From Streptomyces sp. YS415 (GTDB lineage Bacteria > Actinomycetota > Actinomycetes > Streptomycetales > Streptomycetaceae), in contig NZ_JAMJFL010000044.1 in NCBI RefSeq assembly GCF_023544665.1, forward strand, positions 1 through 38,799: DNA of 38,799 nt, written 5' to 3'. Positions 25,156 to 33,110 of the stretch are shown here, in pieces; the stretch's first letter is position 1; each line of letters starts with the position of its first letter. The notes beneath the pieces were generated by a model. It made no database searches, was not told where the DNA came from, and saw nothing but the letters and a program-made list of their open reading frames with translations. The translations under genes were made by a program, and so were the position numbers.

Positions 25156-26925
25156 TCAAGCCGGTTGTGCGGTCGGCAGGTCCACCAGCCAGGGCAGTGC
25201 GCCCCGGTCGCTGGCGCCGAGGCGGGCGTAGGCGCTGTAGAGGTGGTTGCCGACCGTGCGGACGGAGAGGGTCAGGCGTTCGGCGATCTGGCGGTTGCTG
25301 AGGCCCGCGGCCGCCAGCGTGACGATCTGCCGTTGCCGGGCCGTCAGTTCGCCGAGGACCAGGCCGGACAGGGCCGGGGTGCGGGCGCCCTGGCAGCGGC
25401 GGGCGAGGGCGACGGCACGGGTGCGGGAGGTGCGGGCGGCGCGCGGGTCGCGGTGGGCCCGTACGGCCTGGGCGTGGGCCTCGGCCGCGTACAGCAGCAG
25501 CCCGCGCTCCTGGAGCGCCTCGGCGGCCCGGTCGAGGGCGGGCCCGTCGCCGCGGGTGAGCGCGTCGGCGTGCTGCGCGAAGACTCCGTCGAGGCGTCCG
25601 GCGGCCCGCTCGGGCGCGCCGAGGCGTACGGCGTCGTAGGGCCCCACGGTGGCCAGCGCGGTGTCGATGTCCCCGCGCGCCACGGCGGGCCAGCCGTCCC
25701 CGGCGCCGTCGGCGGCGGCCGTCACCTCGCCCGACTGGGCGACCGCCAGGGCGAGTTCGTCGCGGCAGCCCGGGTCCTCCGGCGCGTCCCGCAGGCCCTC
25801 CCTGGCCCATGCCTCGGCCTCCCTCAGCCGCCCGCCGATGCGGGCGAACCGGGCGCGTACGGCCGCGTATCCGGCCGGGACCCGCGCCCCTTCGTCCACC
25901 AGCCACTCCCCCACGGGCGCCGACACCGCCCGTACGTCGGCCAGGCGGACACTGCGCGCCAGTACGGCCGCCTCGGCGTCCAGGGCCGCCGCGCACTGGT
26001 CCGGGGTGCGGGCCAGGCGCCGCGCCCGGAGCCGGCCGGCCGCGGCCCGCAGCACCGGGCCGTGCAGGGGGTGGGCGAGGCGGACGGCACCGCGGTCGTC
26101 GATGCGGACCAGTCCGCCGGCCTCCAGGCGCTCAAGGGCCCACAGGTCGAAGTGGTCCATGTCGGGGGCGAGGGGTTCGCCGAAGGCGAGGCGTTCGAGG
26201 GTCTCGCGCTCCTCGGGGTGGGCGCGCTCCAGGACGTGCGCGGCGCGCTCGCGCACGGTCGCCGTCAGGGGCACCGGCCCCCGCCAGGCCCGGCCGTCCG
26301 TGCCCGGGACCCGGGTGAGCAGTCCGCGCTCGCGCACCGCGCCGAGCAGGTCGCGCAGCAGCCGCAGGTCGCCCTGGCACAGCCGGTGCAGCCGGTTCAC
26401 GGTGAGGGGTTCGAGGTCGCCGCCGAGCAGGTGTGCCGTCTCCTCCGGGGGCAGCGGGTCCAGGGTGAGGCGGGGCAGCAGCTCGCCGGTCCAGAGGCGG
26501 GAGATCGCCCCGGGCGCGGGGGCCCCCTCGGTGGCCACGACCACGAGGCGGGTGCGGCCCTGCACGGCCAGCTGGTGGACGAGGGCGGCGGAGGCGTCGT
26601 CGAGCAGGTGCGCGTCGTCCACGACCAACAGGCGTACGGACGAGAGCAGTTGCACGGCCCGGTGCAGGGTGACCTCTTCGGGCAGCAGGTGCGCGAAGGC
26701 GGCGAAGGGGATGGTGCGGGCCTCGGGCGTGCCGGCCACCTTGGCGCAGTCGGCGCCACGGGTCGCCTCGGCGGCGAGCCGCGTCTTGCCGCAGCCCGCG
26801 CTTCCGGTCACCACGATGCCGTGCCGGCCCCCGGACAGGGACCGGCGGATCAGCTCGACTTCGCTGTCCCGTCCGGTGAACGGCCAGGGCAGTTCCAGGG
26901 TCTTCGCATCCCGTTCGAATGTCAT
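25156..26925 (-). CDS. large ATPase LuxR-family transcriptional regulator (LAL-like)
   Basis: A 589-residue regulator. Residues 17-30 (FTGRDSEVELIRRS) begin an AAA/STAND-like ATPase, with Walker A GSAGCGKT (Lys47) and Walker B VRLLVVDDAHLLDD (Asp103/104). The middle about 300 residues are helical. The C-terminus has a LuxR-type helix-turn-helix: LTARQRQIVTLAAAGLSNRQIAERL followed by SVRTVGNHLYSAYARLG. It is shorter than typical LAL proteins of about 900 residues. An in-frame GTG at 26952 exists, but the nine extra codons are A/T-rich in third positions, so ATG at 26925 was preferred. It is divergent from a metzincin protease gene, a plausible target. Confidence 0.92.
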   Translation of the reverse strand: MTFERDAKTLELPWPFTGRDSEVELIRRSLSGGRHGIVVTGSAGCGKTRLAAEATRGADCAKVAGTPEARTIPFAAFAHLLPEEVTLHRAVQLLSSVRLLVVDDAHLLDDASAALVHQLAVQGRTRLVVVATEGAPAPGAISRLWTGELLPRLTLDPLPPEETAHLLGGDLEPLTVNRLHRLCQGDLRLLRDLLGAVRERGLLTRVPGTDGRAWRGPVPLTATVRERAAHVLERAHPEERETLERLAFGEPLAPDMDHFDLWALERLEAGGLVRIDDRGAVRLAHPLHGPVLRAAAGRLRARRLARTPDQCAAALDAEAAVLARSVRLADVRAVSAPVGEWLVDEGARVPAGYAAVRARFARIGGRLREAEAWAREGLRDAPEDPGCRDELALAVAQSGEVTAAADGAGDGWPAVARGDIDTALATVGPYDAVRLGAPERAAGRLDGVFAQHADALTRGDGPALDRAAEALQERGLLLYAAEAHAQAVRAHRDPRAARTSRTRAVALARRCQGARTPALSGLVLGELTARQRQIVTLAAAGLSNRQIAERLTLSVRTVGNHLYSAYARLGASDRGALPWLVDLPTAQPA

Positions 26926-26952
26926 CACACCTACAAGAGCTCCCTTACTCAC

Positions 26953-26965
26953 CCCTGATACAGGG
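26953..26965. promoter_or_regulatory. dyad operator candidate between LuxR ATPase and metzincin genes
   Basis: CCCTG-ATA-CAGGG is a perfect 13-bp inverted repeat in the 97-bp divergent gap. It is accompanied by three ACTCA/TGAGT elements at 26947-26951, 26971-26975 and 26984-26988; the last two form TGAGT-N8-ACTCA. These look like regulator sites, with the neighbouring LuxR-type protein the obvious candidate. Confidence 0.5.
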
Positions 26966-27022
26966 TGACTTGAGTAGCCCCCGACTCAGGCGCCCGGCCG
27001 CCGCCGACGGCAACCTTGGCCC

Positions 27023-28108
27023 ATGACCGCTCGCTACTGCTCCCTCGCGCAGCAGTCGGCCCCCGTTCTGGCACCGGGGCTGACCGCCGAGCGGCAGCGT
27101 GCGCTCATCGGCGGACGCCGGATGTGGGTCAACCACACGGTCCTGCACTACTACTTCTTCGACGGCGACAATGACGCGTCCGTGATTCCCGTACCGGGGA
27201 CCGGGGGGTCCCGGCGGGTGTCGTGGGTCGGCTCGAAGGAGCAGCAGGACGTGGTGCGCGAGTGCTTCCGGGAGTGGCAGGGCCTTGGTATCGGGGTGTC
27301 GTTCGCCGAGGTCTTCGACCGCTCGGAAGCCGAGGTGCGGATCGGGTTCCAGCTGGGTGACGGTTCGTGGTCGACGGTGGGCAAGGACGCGCTCCAGGTC
27401 GGCCTCAACGAACGGACCATGAACTTCGGCTGGGACCTGACCGCGCCGTCGGAGCGGGGCACGGCCCTGCACGAGATCGGGCACGCGCTGGGCATGCTGC
27501 ACGAGCACCAGAGCCCGTTCGCCGGTATCCACTGGGACGACGAGACCGTCTTCGCGGACCTCGCGGGTCCGCCGAACTTCTGGAGCCGGGAGACGACGTT
27601 CTTCAACATCCTGCGCAAGCTGGACCCGGACGAGGTCAACGGCTCCGTCTGGGACCCGCAGTCGATCATGCAGTACCCCTTCGAGGCGGGGCTCATCCTG
27701 GAGCCGGAGCAGTTCCGCGCGGGTCTGCACCCGCCCGGCGCGCTCTCCCCCGCCGACAAGGAGTACGTCCTGCGCTGGTACCCGCCGGCCGGCCCTCCCC
27801 GGCCGCCCGCGCTGGTGCCGTTCCGCTCGGCGCCGATCGCTCTCGGCCCGGGCGAGCAGGCCGACTTCGCCGTCGAGCCGCCGGAGACGCGTGAGTACAC
27901 GCTGGCCACGTTCGGCGACAGCGACGCCGTGGTGGTCGTCTTCGAGGAGCGGGACGGGGAACCCCGCTTTCTCACCGGCCGGGACGACGGGGGCGCGGCC
28001 GGGAACGCCACGATCAGGGCCCATCTCGTCAAGGGCCGCCGCTACTTCGTCCGTGTGCGTCTGTACTCCACCTGGGGATCGGGGGAGACCGCGGTGATGT
28101 GCTGGTAA
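27023..28108 (+). CDS. astacin/metzincin-type zinc metalloprotease without signal peptide
   Basis: The 361-residue protein has the extended metzincin zinc motif HEIGHALGMLHEH (His150, Glu151, His154, His160) and a Met-turn SIMQYPF (Met216, Tyr218), as in M12A astacins. The catalytic domain spans about 30-260; KEQQDVVRECFREWQGLGIGVSF fits the N-terminal helix. A C-terminal beta-rich domain (about 275-361; LGPGEQADFAVEP, YFVRVRLYST) resembles a pre-peptidase-type sandwich. No N-terminal signal or membrane helix is present, unusual for this class. The sequence before the ATG lacks an RBS and a leaderless start is likely. The gene is divergent from the ATPase-LuxR regulator. Confidence 0.92.
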   Translation: MTARYCSLAQQSAPVLAPGLTAERQRALIGGRRMWVNHTVLHYYFFDGDNDASVIPVPGTGGSRRVSWVGSKEQQDVVRECFREWQGLGIGVSFAEVFDRSEAEVRIGFQLGDGSWSTVGKDALQVGLNERTMNFGWDLTAPSERGTALHEIGHALGMLHEHQSPFAGIHWDDETVFADLAGPPNFWSRETTFFNILRKLDPDEVNGSVWDPQSIMQYPFEAGLILEPEQFRAGLHPPGALSPADKEYVLRWYPPAGPPRPPALVPFRSAPIALGPGEQADFAVEPPETREYTLATFGDSDAVVVVFEERDGEPRFLTGRDDGGAAGNATIRAHLVKGRRYFVRVRLYSTWGSGETAVMCW

Positions 28109-28165
28109 CAGCACGGGTACAGCCGTACGCGGGCGGACGGACCACAAGTCCGGCGCCGGGGGAGT

Positions 28166-28207
28166 GGCCGGGGACGTCGCCTTCGGGGGAGGGTGACGTC
28201 CCCGGCC
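28166..28207. terminator. bidirectional terminator between two protease genes
   Basis: GGCCGGGGACGTC (28166-28178) pairs perfectly with GACGTCCCCGGCC (28195-28207) around a 16-base loop, in the gap between the convergent metzincin and DUF3152 genes. Confidence 0.75.
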
Positions 28208-28228
28208 GCGGTGCTCTGTCCGCCGAGG

Positions 28229-29047
28229 TCAGGGAACGGCCGGGCCGGTCAGGTACCGGCCCTCCTCGTCGTACGGCCAGACATTGGGTACGCAGCCGTG
28301 CAGGCCCTTGATCTGCTGCATCATCGCGGGCGCGGGCTCTCCGGGGCCCGGGCAGCCGACGTGGCCGTGGCCGAGGAAATGGCCGACCTCGTGGTTGATG
28401 ATCAGAGCGCGGTAGGCCGTGATGTCCTCGGCGTAGACGGGGGTCGCCAGCAGCCAGCGCTCCAGGTTCACCATCACGTTCCGCTCCACGTTGCAGTTGT
28501 ACTCGCCGCCGGTGTCCAGCCCGTACTGTCCGCAGATCCGGTCCACCGTGCCGGGTGTCGCGACCTTCACGACGAAGTCGGCCGGACCGCTCGGCACCCG
28601 CCGGAACGCCGAGCGGCCGTCCGCGGTCCAGCCGCGCGGGTCGGCCAGGACGCGCTCCACCTGCCGGGCCACGTCGGCGGCGGAGAGGTCGACGGTGTCC
28701 TCGACCTCGACCCGGTAGCGCAGGGCCGTGCCCGGTCCCGCCTTGGCGCCGGAGCCGGCGGCGGCGGTGAAGGTGCCCGGTCCGGTGGACGGGATGCCGG
28801 GCCCGGGCGGGTCGGAGGAGGGCGAGGACGAGGGCTGTGCGCCGCGCGTCGCATCAAGGGTCCCGGCGGGCCCGGCCGGGTCGGCGTGCGCTCCGCCCCC
28901 GTCGTCCGTCGCCGCGAACCCGAAGGCCCCGAGCACGGCCAGGGCCAGGAGCCCGCCCCACACCGCCCCGCGCCGCCTGCGCGGAGAGGCATGGGACGGG
29001 CCGCCCCGCCGACGGCCATGGGGAGAACGAGAGGTGCGCGTGGTCAT
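28229..29047 (-). CDS. membrane-anchored DUF3152 metzincin-like protein
   Basis: A 272-residue protein with a basic N-terminus and one membrane helix (about 29-45; VWGGLLALAVLGAFGFAA). A Pro/Ser/Gly-rich stalk (50-105) and an extracytoplasmic DUF3152 domain follow. The domain has HEVGHFLGHGH (His219, Glu220, His223, His229), the metzincin-type zinc ligand pattern, and four cysteines (172, 185, 232, 252) likely to form two disulphides. A protease activity is inferred from the motif only; family members are largely uncharacterised. ATG at 29047 was chosen over an upstream ATG at 29089 for its basic N-terminus; no strong RBS. Convergent with the other metzincin gene. Confidence 0.9.
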   Translation of the reverse strand: MTTRTSRSPHGRRRGGPSHASPRRRRGAVWGGLLALAVLGAFGFAATDDGGGAHADPAGPAGTLDATRGAQPSSSPSSDPPGPGIPSTGPGTFTAAAGSGAKAGPGTALRYRVEVEDTVDLSAADVARQVERVLADPRGWTADGRSAFRRVPSGPADFVVKVATPGTVDRICGQYGLDTGGEYNCNVERNVMVNLERWLLATPVYAEDITAYRALIINHEVGHFLGHGHVGCPGPGEPAPAMMQQIKGLHGCVPNVWPYDEEGRYLTGPAVP

Positions 29048-29092
29048 GTCGGCCAGGCTGTGACCGCCATGTGATCGGACCGGGCCCAAATA

Positions 29093-29109
29093 ATAACGAA
29101 ACGATAACG
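29093..29109. promoter_or_regulatory. 11-bp-spaced direct repeat, response-regulator-like site
   Basis: ATAACG occurs at 29093-29098 and 29104-29109, exactly 11 bp apart, in an AT-rich island unusual for this DNA. The palindromes CCCGCA-G-TGCGGG (29113-29125) and ATGATCAT (29131-29138) follow. Tandem half-sites one helical turn apart are typical of OmpR/PhoB-family regulators. It lies between the DUF3152 gene and the response regulator gene. GATACT (29175-29180), six bases before the ATG at 29187, is a likely leaderless -10. Confidence 0.5.
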
Positions 29110-29186
29110 CGGCCCGCAGTGCGGGTTCATATGATCATCCCGTAACAAAGTGCCGGGTCGTCGGCCGCCGTACGGATACTGAGCGC

Positions 29187-29879
29187 ATGCCACGCGTTCT
29201 GCTGATCGAAGACGACCGCGCCGTGCGGGAGGGAGTCGCGCTCGCCCTGCGCCGCCAGGGCCATGAGGTCGCCGCCGAGGCGACCGGGGAGCACGGTCTG
29301 GAACGGGTGCGGTCGTTCCGGCCGGACGTGGTGGTGCTGGACCTGATGCTCCCCGGCCTGCCCGGCCTGGACGTGTGCCGCGAGATACGCGCCCTGGACC
29401 AGACCCTGCCGATCATCATGGCGACCGCGCGGGGCGACGACGAGGACATCGTCGTGGGCCTGGAGGCGGGCGCCGACGACTACGTGGTCAAACCCGTCCA
29501 GGCCCGGGTGCTGCAGGCACGCATCCGTGCCGTGCTGCGCAGGGCGGGCGGCTCGCCCGGCGAGCCCGGCATCCCGAAGATCGACACCTACGGGGAGCTG
29601 GCCGTCGACCGCGCCGGTCTCTCGGTCGCCCGCGACGGCGTGCCGATCGCGCTCGCCCCGTCCGAACTGCGGCTGCTGCTCACCCTGTCCGCCTCCCCCG
29701 GCCAGGTGTTCAGCCGCCAGCAGTTGCTGGAGGCGGTCTGGGAGCACAGCTACCACGGGGACGCGCGCCTGGTGGACGCCTGCGTCAAGCGGCTGCGCGC
29801 CAAGATGGGCGAACCGTCGCGCGAGCCGCGCTGGATCCAGACCGTGCGCGGCTTCGGCTACCGGTTCGCGGCCCGGTGA
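29187..29879 (+). CDS. OmpR/PhoB-family response regulator
   Basis: The 230-residue protein has a receiver domain with the acidic pocket EDD (8-10), phosphoacceptor Asp52 in VVVLDLMLPG, Thr80 in IIMATA and Lys102 in DDYVVKP. A winged-helix domain follows (about 130-228; LAPSELRLLLTLSASPGQVFSRQQLLEAVW, RLVDACVKRLRAKMGE, TVRGFGYRF). It would be phosphorylated by the kinase encoded next and bind DNA as a dimer. The ATG at 29187 lies six bases after GATACT, so translation is probably leaderless. Its TGA overlaps the kinase GTG. Confidence 0.96.
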   Translation: MPRVLLIEDDRAVREGVALALRRQGHEVAAEATGEHGLERVRSFRPDVVVLDLMLPGLPGLDVCREIRALDQTLPIIMATARGDDEDIVVGLEAGADDYVVKPVQARVLQARIRAVLRRAGGSPGEPGIPKIDTYGELAVDRAGLSVARDGVPIALAPSELRLLLTLSASPGQVFSRQQLLEAVWEHSYHGDARLVDACVKRLRAKMGEPSREPRWIQTVRGFGYRFAAR

Positions 29880-31345
29880 GGCGGCCCCGGGTGCCACAAC
29901 TGCGCGGACTGCGCACGCGGCTGGTGGTGGCCTTCGCGCTGGTCGCCGCCGTCACCGCCGCCACCACCGGCGCCCTGACCTTCCGTGAGGCGCGCACGGG
30001 CGTGCTCCAGCAGAGCCAGGACACGGTGATCCAGCTGCTGCGCACCCAGGTGGGCCGGCTCTCCGAGGAACTCTCCTTCCCGCCGAGCGAGGACGCACTG
30101 GCGCGGTTCGCGACGGACGTGGCCGGCGCCGACCCCTCCGGGACCTGGCGGGTCCTGGCCACCTACGGCGACCTGAGCGCCACCTCCGCCCCGGACGACG
30201 CCTTCGAGGAGCTGACGCCCGCCCTGCGCGACGCCGTGCGCTCCCGGACGGCGACCGTGTTCCAGCGGGTGGCCGACGGCGACCACACCTCGCTGGTCGT
30301 CGGCATGTCGGTCATGTTCGCCTCGTCCGACGGAGGCCGCCACCCCTCCGGGGTGTCCGTCTTCCTGACGGTGCCGCAGACCACGGAACGGGCCTACGTC
30401 GACGCCCTGGTCAGCGCCGCCCAGCGGGCCACCGTGCCCGCCCTGGCGCTCGCCGTGCTGCTGGCGCTGCTCGCCGCACGCGGGGTGCTCCGGCCGGTAC
30501 GGGCGCTGCGCCGCGCCACCCGGAGCATCGCCGAGGGCCGACTGGACACCCGGCTCGCCGTCAACGGCTCCGACGAACTGGCCGACCTGTCGCACACCTT
30601 CAACGAGACGGCCGCCGCGCTGGAGGAGTCGGTGGCCGAACTGCGCGGCATGGAGGCACGGGCCCGCCGGTTCGCCGCGGACGTGTCGCACGAACTGCGC
30701 ACCCCGCTGGCCGCGATGTCGGCGGTCACCGACGTCCTCGACGAGGACGCCGCCCGGCTGGACCCGGACACCGCGACCGCGGTCCGCCTGATCAGCGAGG
30801 AGACGGTGAAGCTGACCCGCCTGGTGGACGACCTGATGGAGATCTCCCGCTTCGACGCGGGCGCGGTGGTGCTCCACCTCGACGAGATCGACCTCGCCGA
30901 GTCACTGCGGCGCACCCTCGCCGCGCGCGCCTGGACCGGCCTCGTCGACTGCGACCTGCCCCCGCCGGGCACCCTGCGCGGCCGGGTCGACCCGCGCCGC
31001 CTGGACGTCGTCGTCGCCAACCTGGTCGGCAACGCCCTGCGGCACGGCGCGCGTCCCGTGCGCCTGCGGTTGTCGGGCGGGGACCGGCTCGCCGTGATCG
31101 AGGTGCTGGACAGCGGGCCCGGCATCCCCGACAGCGTGCTGCCCCACGTCTTCGAGCGGTTCTACAAGTCCGACGCCGCCCGCACCCGGACCGAGGGCAG
31201 CGGACTGGGCCTCGCGATCACCGCGGAGAACGTCCGCATGCACGGGGGCACGGTCAGCGCGGCGAACCGGCCCGAAGGCGGCGCCGTCTTCACCGTACGA
31301 CTCCCCCTGCCCGGCGACGAGCCGGCCCCGGGCAGCGGCTCATGA
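29876..31345 (+). CDS. sensor histidine kinase
   Basis: A 489-residue membrane kinase. It has TM1 (about 15-33), an extracytoplasmic sensor loop (about 35-182) and TM2 (about 185-203). HAMP follows (about 203-255; LRPVRALRRATRSIAEGRLDTRL), then the H-box with His272 in FAADVSHELRTPLAAM and the ATPase domain with N-box VVANLVGNALRHGA, G1 DSGPGIP, F-box FERFYKSD and G2 EGSGLGLAI. The GTG start overlaps the response regulator stop (GTGA), and its own TGA overlaps the lipoprotein ATG (ATGA). The architecture resembles MtrB/CseC-type envelope sensors; the signal is unknown. Confidence 0.95.
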   Translation: MRRPRVPQLRGLRTRLVVAFALVAAVTAATTGALTFREARTGVLQQSQDTVIQLLRTQVGRLSEELSFPPSEDALARFATDVAGADPSGTWRVLATYGDLSATSAPDDAFEELTPALRDAVRSRTATVFQRVADGDHTSLVVGMSVMFASSDGGRHPSGVSVFLTVPQTTERAYVDALVSAAQRATVPALALAVLLALLAARGVLRPVRALRRATRSIAEGRLDTRLAVNGSDELADLSHTFNETAAALEESVAELRGMEARARRFAADVSHELRTPLAAMSAVTDVLDEDAARLDPDTATAVRLISEETVKLTRLVDDLMEISRFDAGAVVLHLDEIDLAESLRRTLAARAWTGLVDCDLPPPGTLRGRVDPRRLDVVVANLVGNALRHGARPVRLRLSGGDRLAVIEVLDSGPGIPDSVLPHVFERFYKSDAARTRTEGSGLGLAITAENVRMHGGTVSAANRPEGGAVFTVRLPLPGDEPAPGSGS

Positions 31346-31911
31346 CGCCCCGACGGCGCTTCGCGGCGCTGTGGCCGGCCGCCCTGTGCGCGCTCACCTC
31401 CTGCGGCATCCCCACCACCGGAGTCGTGGAGGCGGGCGGTCCGGCGAGCGGGGTGCCGCCGATGATCCGGGTCTACTACGTCGTCGACGGCACCCTGGCC
31501 GCCGTTCCCCGCCGCACCACCGCGCCGGTGGATGTCGCCAAGGCCCTGGAGACGCTGCTGATGGGCCCGACGGACCTGGAGCGCGGCAAGCGGATCACCA
31601 CGCGGCTGCCGCTGCCGTCGGGCCCGTTCACCGCCACGCCCATCCCCACCGCCACGGACGGCCCGGGCCCACCGCCGCGGAGGCAAAGCCCGTCCGACCT
31701 GATGACGGTGACCGAGCGGGAGGACGGGATCACCGTCCGGCTCGCCCTGTCGGCAGGCAGGTTGAGCGATCTCGTCGCGGCCCAGATCATCTGCACGGCC
31801 ACCGCGGCGCAGCGCGTCGCCGACCCGGGGGCCGAACCGGTGCCGGTGACGGTCACGGGCGCGGGCGGGCGGCGGGTGGAGTCGAGCGGCGTGCGGTGCC
31901 CGGACGCCTAG
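31342..31911 (+). CDS. GerMN-like lipoprotein of the two-component operon
   Basis: A 189-residue lipoprotein: basic start MTPRRR, hydrophobic stretch and lipobox ALTSC with Cys21 as the lipidation site. The mature part resembles the GerMN domain (IRVYYVVDGTLAAVPRRTTAP, AKALETLLMGPTDLERGKRITTRLP, GITVRLALSAGRL). In actinobacteria MtrA-MtrB is followed by the longer lipoprotein LpqB (GerMN plus propeller), and CseA serves CseB-CseC. Here the protein ends after the GerMN-like part. It probably modulates the sensor kinase from outside the membrane. The start overlaps the kinase stop by ATGA, so all three genes are coupled. Confidence 0.88.
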   Translation: MTPRRRFAALWPAALCALTSCGIPTTGVVEAGGPASGVPPMIRVYYVVDGTLAAVPRRTTAPVDVAKALETLLMGPTDLERGKRITTRLPLPSGPFTATPIPTATDGPGPPPRRQSPSDLMTVTEREDGITVRLALSAGRLSDLVAAQIICTATAAQRVADPGAEPVPVTVTGAGGRRVESSGVRCPDA

Positions 31912-31980
31912 GTCCTGCCGGGGTGGCCGGCGAGGGCCTGGCGTCCGTGGCTGCCCGCGTTCAGCGCCGTGGGCCGGCCT

Positions 31981-32973
31981 TCACAGGGGCTCCGCCCAGC
32001 CGTTGCGGACGGCGTGGGCGCCGAGTTGCATGCGGGTCCGGACTCCGGCCATGTCCATGAGGTGACGCAGCCGCCGGTGCAGGGTGCGCGGGGACAGCCC
32101 GAGCTGGGTCGCGGCAGACAGGTCCGTCAGGCCGGCCAGGAGCAGCGCGAGGATCTGGCGGTCCACGTCGGTCGGGCCCTGCGGAGCGCACTCGACGGTG
32201 GGTTCGGCCGCGTCGCCGGTGTCCGACAGCTCCAGCGGGTGGGCCGTGCGCCACACCGTCTCGAACAGCGCGTCCAGCGCGTCCAGCAGGCCGCTGCGGT
32301 GCAGCAGGACGGCGCCGGGCTCGCCGGCCGGGGTGACCGCGAGGGGGACGAGGCCGAGGTCGGCGTCGGCCAGCACGAGCTTCATCGGCAGGCGGTCGGC
32401 GACCCGCAGCAGCACGCCGTTGCGCAGGGACTGGATCGCGTCCTGGACGATGCCCGGCTCGGCCAGCACCGCGCGGTCCAGTACCGCCCGGAAGAGCACC
32501 CCGCGGCCGAGGGCCATCGGCTCGGCGGTGTTCTCGTCCGGAGGCAGCGCGACGAACGGTGCCGTGATGAAGGACCGCACCTGCGTGCGCGCCGCCTGCT
32601 GGACCTGGAGGAAACGGTGGCGGATGGCGTCGACGCCGGTGACGACCTCGATCAGCTCGCTGATGCTGTTCCCGGTCATCGCCGCCCGGTGTTCCTCGGC
32701 GAGGGTGACCAGTGCCTGCTCGGCCATCCGCAGGCCGTCCCGGCGCTGGCTGATGAGAGCCCCGAGCGCCATCGCCGGTGGCGCGGCGGTGTACCGGTCG
32801 TCCGCCGACCTGGTCACCAGACCCCAGTCGAGCAGGCGGGCCAGGGCCTTGTCGACGGGCGCCTGCGGCAGGACCAGGAGATCCGCGAGCAGGACCGCGG
32901 TGGAATGCGGCCGTCCGAGCAGCGCCCGGTAGACACGCTCGTCTTCGGGCCCGAGCCCCAGGACGTCCAGCAT
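31981..32973 (-). CDS. TrmB/LuxR-like transcriptional regulator
   Basis: A 330-residue regulator with a TrmB-like N-terminal winged helix (about 5-60; GPEDERVYRALLGRPHSTAVLLADLL). A middle ligand or effector region (about 110-230; RTQVRSFITAPFVALPP, LGRGVLFRAVLDRAVL, LRVADRLPMKLVLADADLGLVPL) follows. The C-terminus has a LuxR-type helix-turn-helix (about 265-325; DVDRQILALLLAGLTDLSAATQLGLSPRTLHRRLRHLM). The layout is common among streptomycete regulators placed beside secreted subtilisin-like proteases. ATG at 32973 has a GGAAGAG upstream; the longer frame overlaps the terminator of the protease gene and was rejected. It probably controls the large S8 protease gene upstream on the same strand. 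Confidence 0.9.
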   Translation of the reverse strand: MLDVLGLGPEDERVYRALLGRPHSTAVLLADLLVLPQAPVDKALARLLDWGLVTRSADDRYTAAPPAMALGALISQRRDGLRMAEQALVTLAEEHRAAMTGNSISELIEVVTGVDAIRHRFLQVQQAARTQVRSFITAPFVALPPDENTAEPMALGRGVLFRAVLDRAVLAEPGIVQDAIQSLRNGVLLRVADRLPMKLVLADADLGLVPLAVTPAGEPGAVLLHRSGLLDALDALFETVWRTAHPLELSDTGDAAEPTVECAPQGPTDVDRQILALLLAGLTDLSAATQLGLSPRTLHRRLRHLMDMAGVRTRMQLGAHAVRNGWAEPL

Positions 32974-33071
32974 CGGTGATCGACTCTCTTCCGCTCGCCG
33001 CAGCGGGGAGAGTATGCGCCATGGCGGCAGAACTTGAATAGTCCCTGCTGGGAGCGGGTGCGAGGGGAAGA

Positions 33072-33097
33072 GCCCCGGGGAGTCGGCTCCCCGGGGC
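33072..33097 (-). terminator. terminator after the large S8 protease
   Basis: GCCCCGGGGAG (33072-33082) and CTCCCCGGGGC (33087-33097) form a perfect 11-bp stem with a 4-base loop, 14 bases beyond the protease stop. No T-run follows. It separates the protease from the regulator gene. Confidence 0.8.
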
Positions 33098-33110
33098 CCG
33101 TCGGTGGAGC

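Noticed and set aside
24704..25996. Possible pseudogene between the CHAT and ATPase-LuxR genes
   Set aside because: The frames there are Arg/Pro-rich shadows continuing antisense to real genes, with no recognisable domain.
33072..33097. The GC-rich perfect stem as an operator for the regulator gene
   Set aside because: Its 11-bp stem, tetraloop and position just after the protease stop fit a terminator better.
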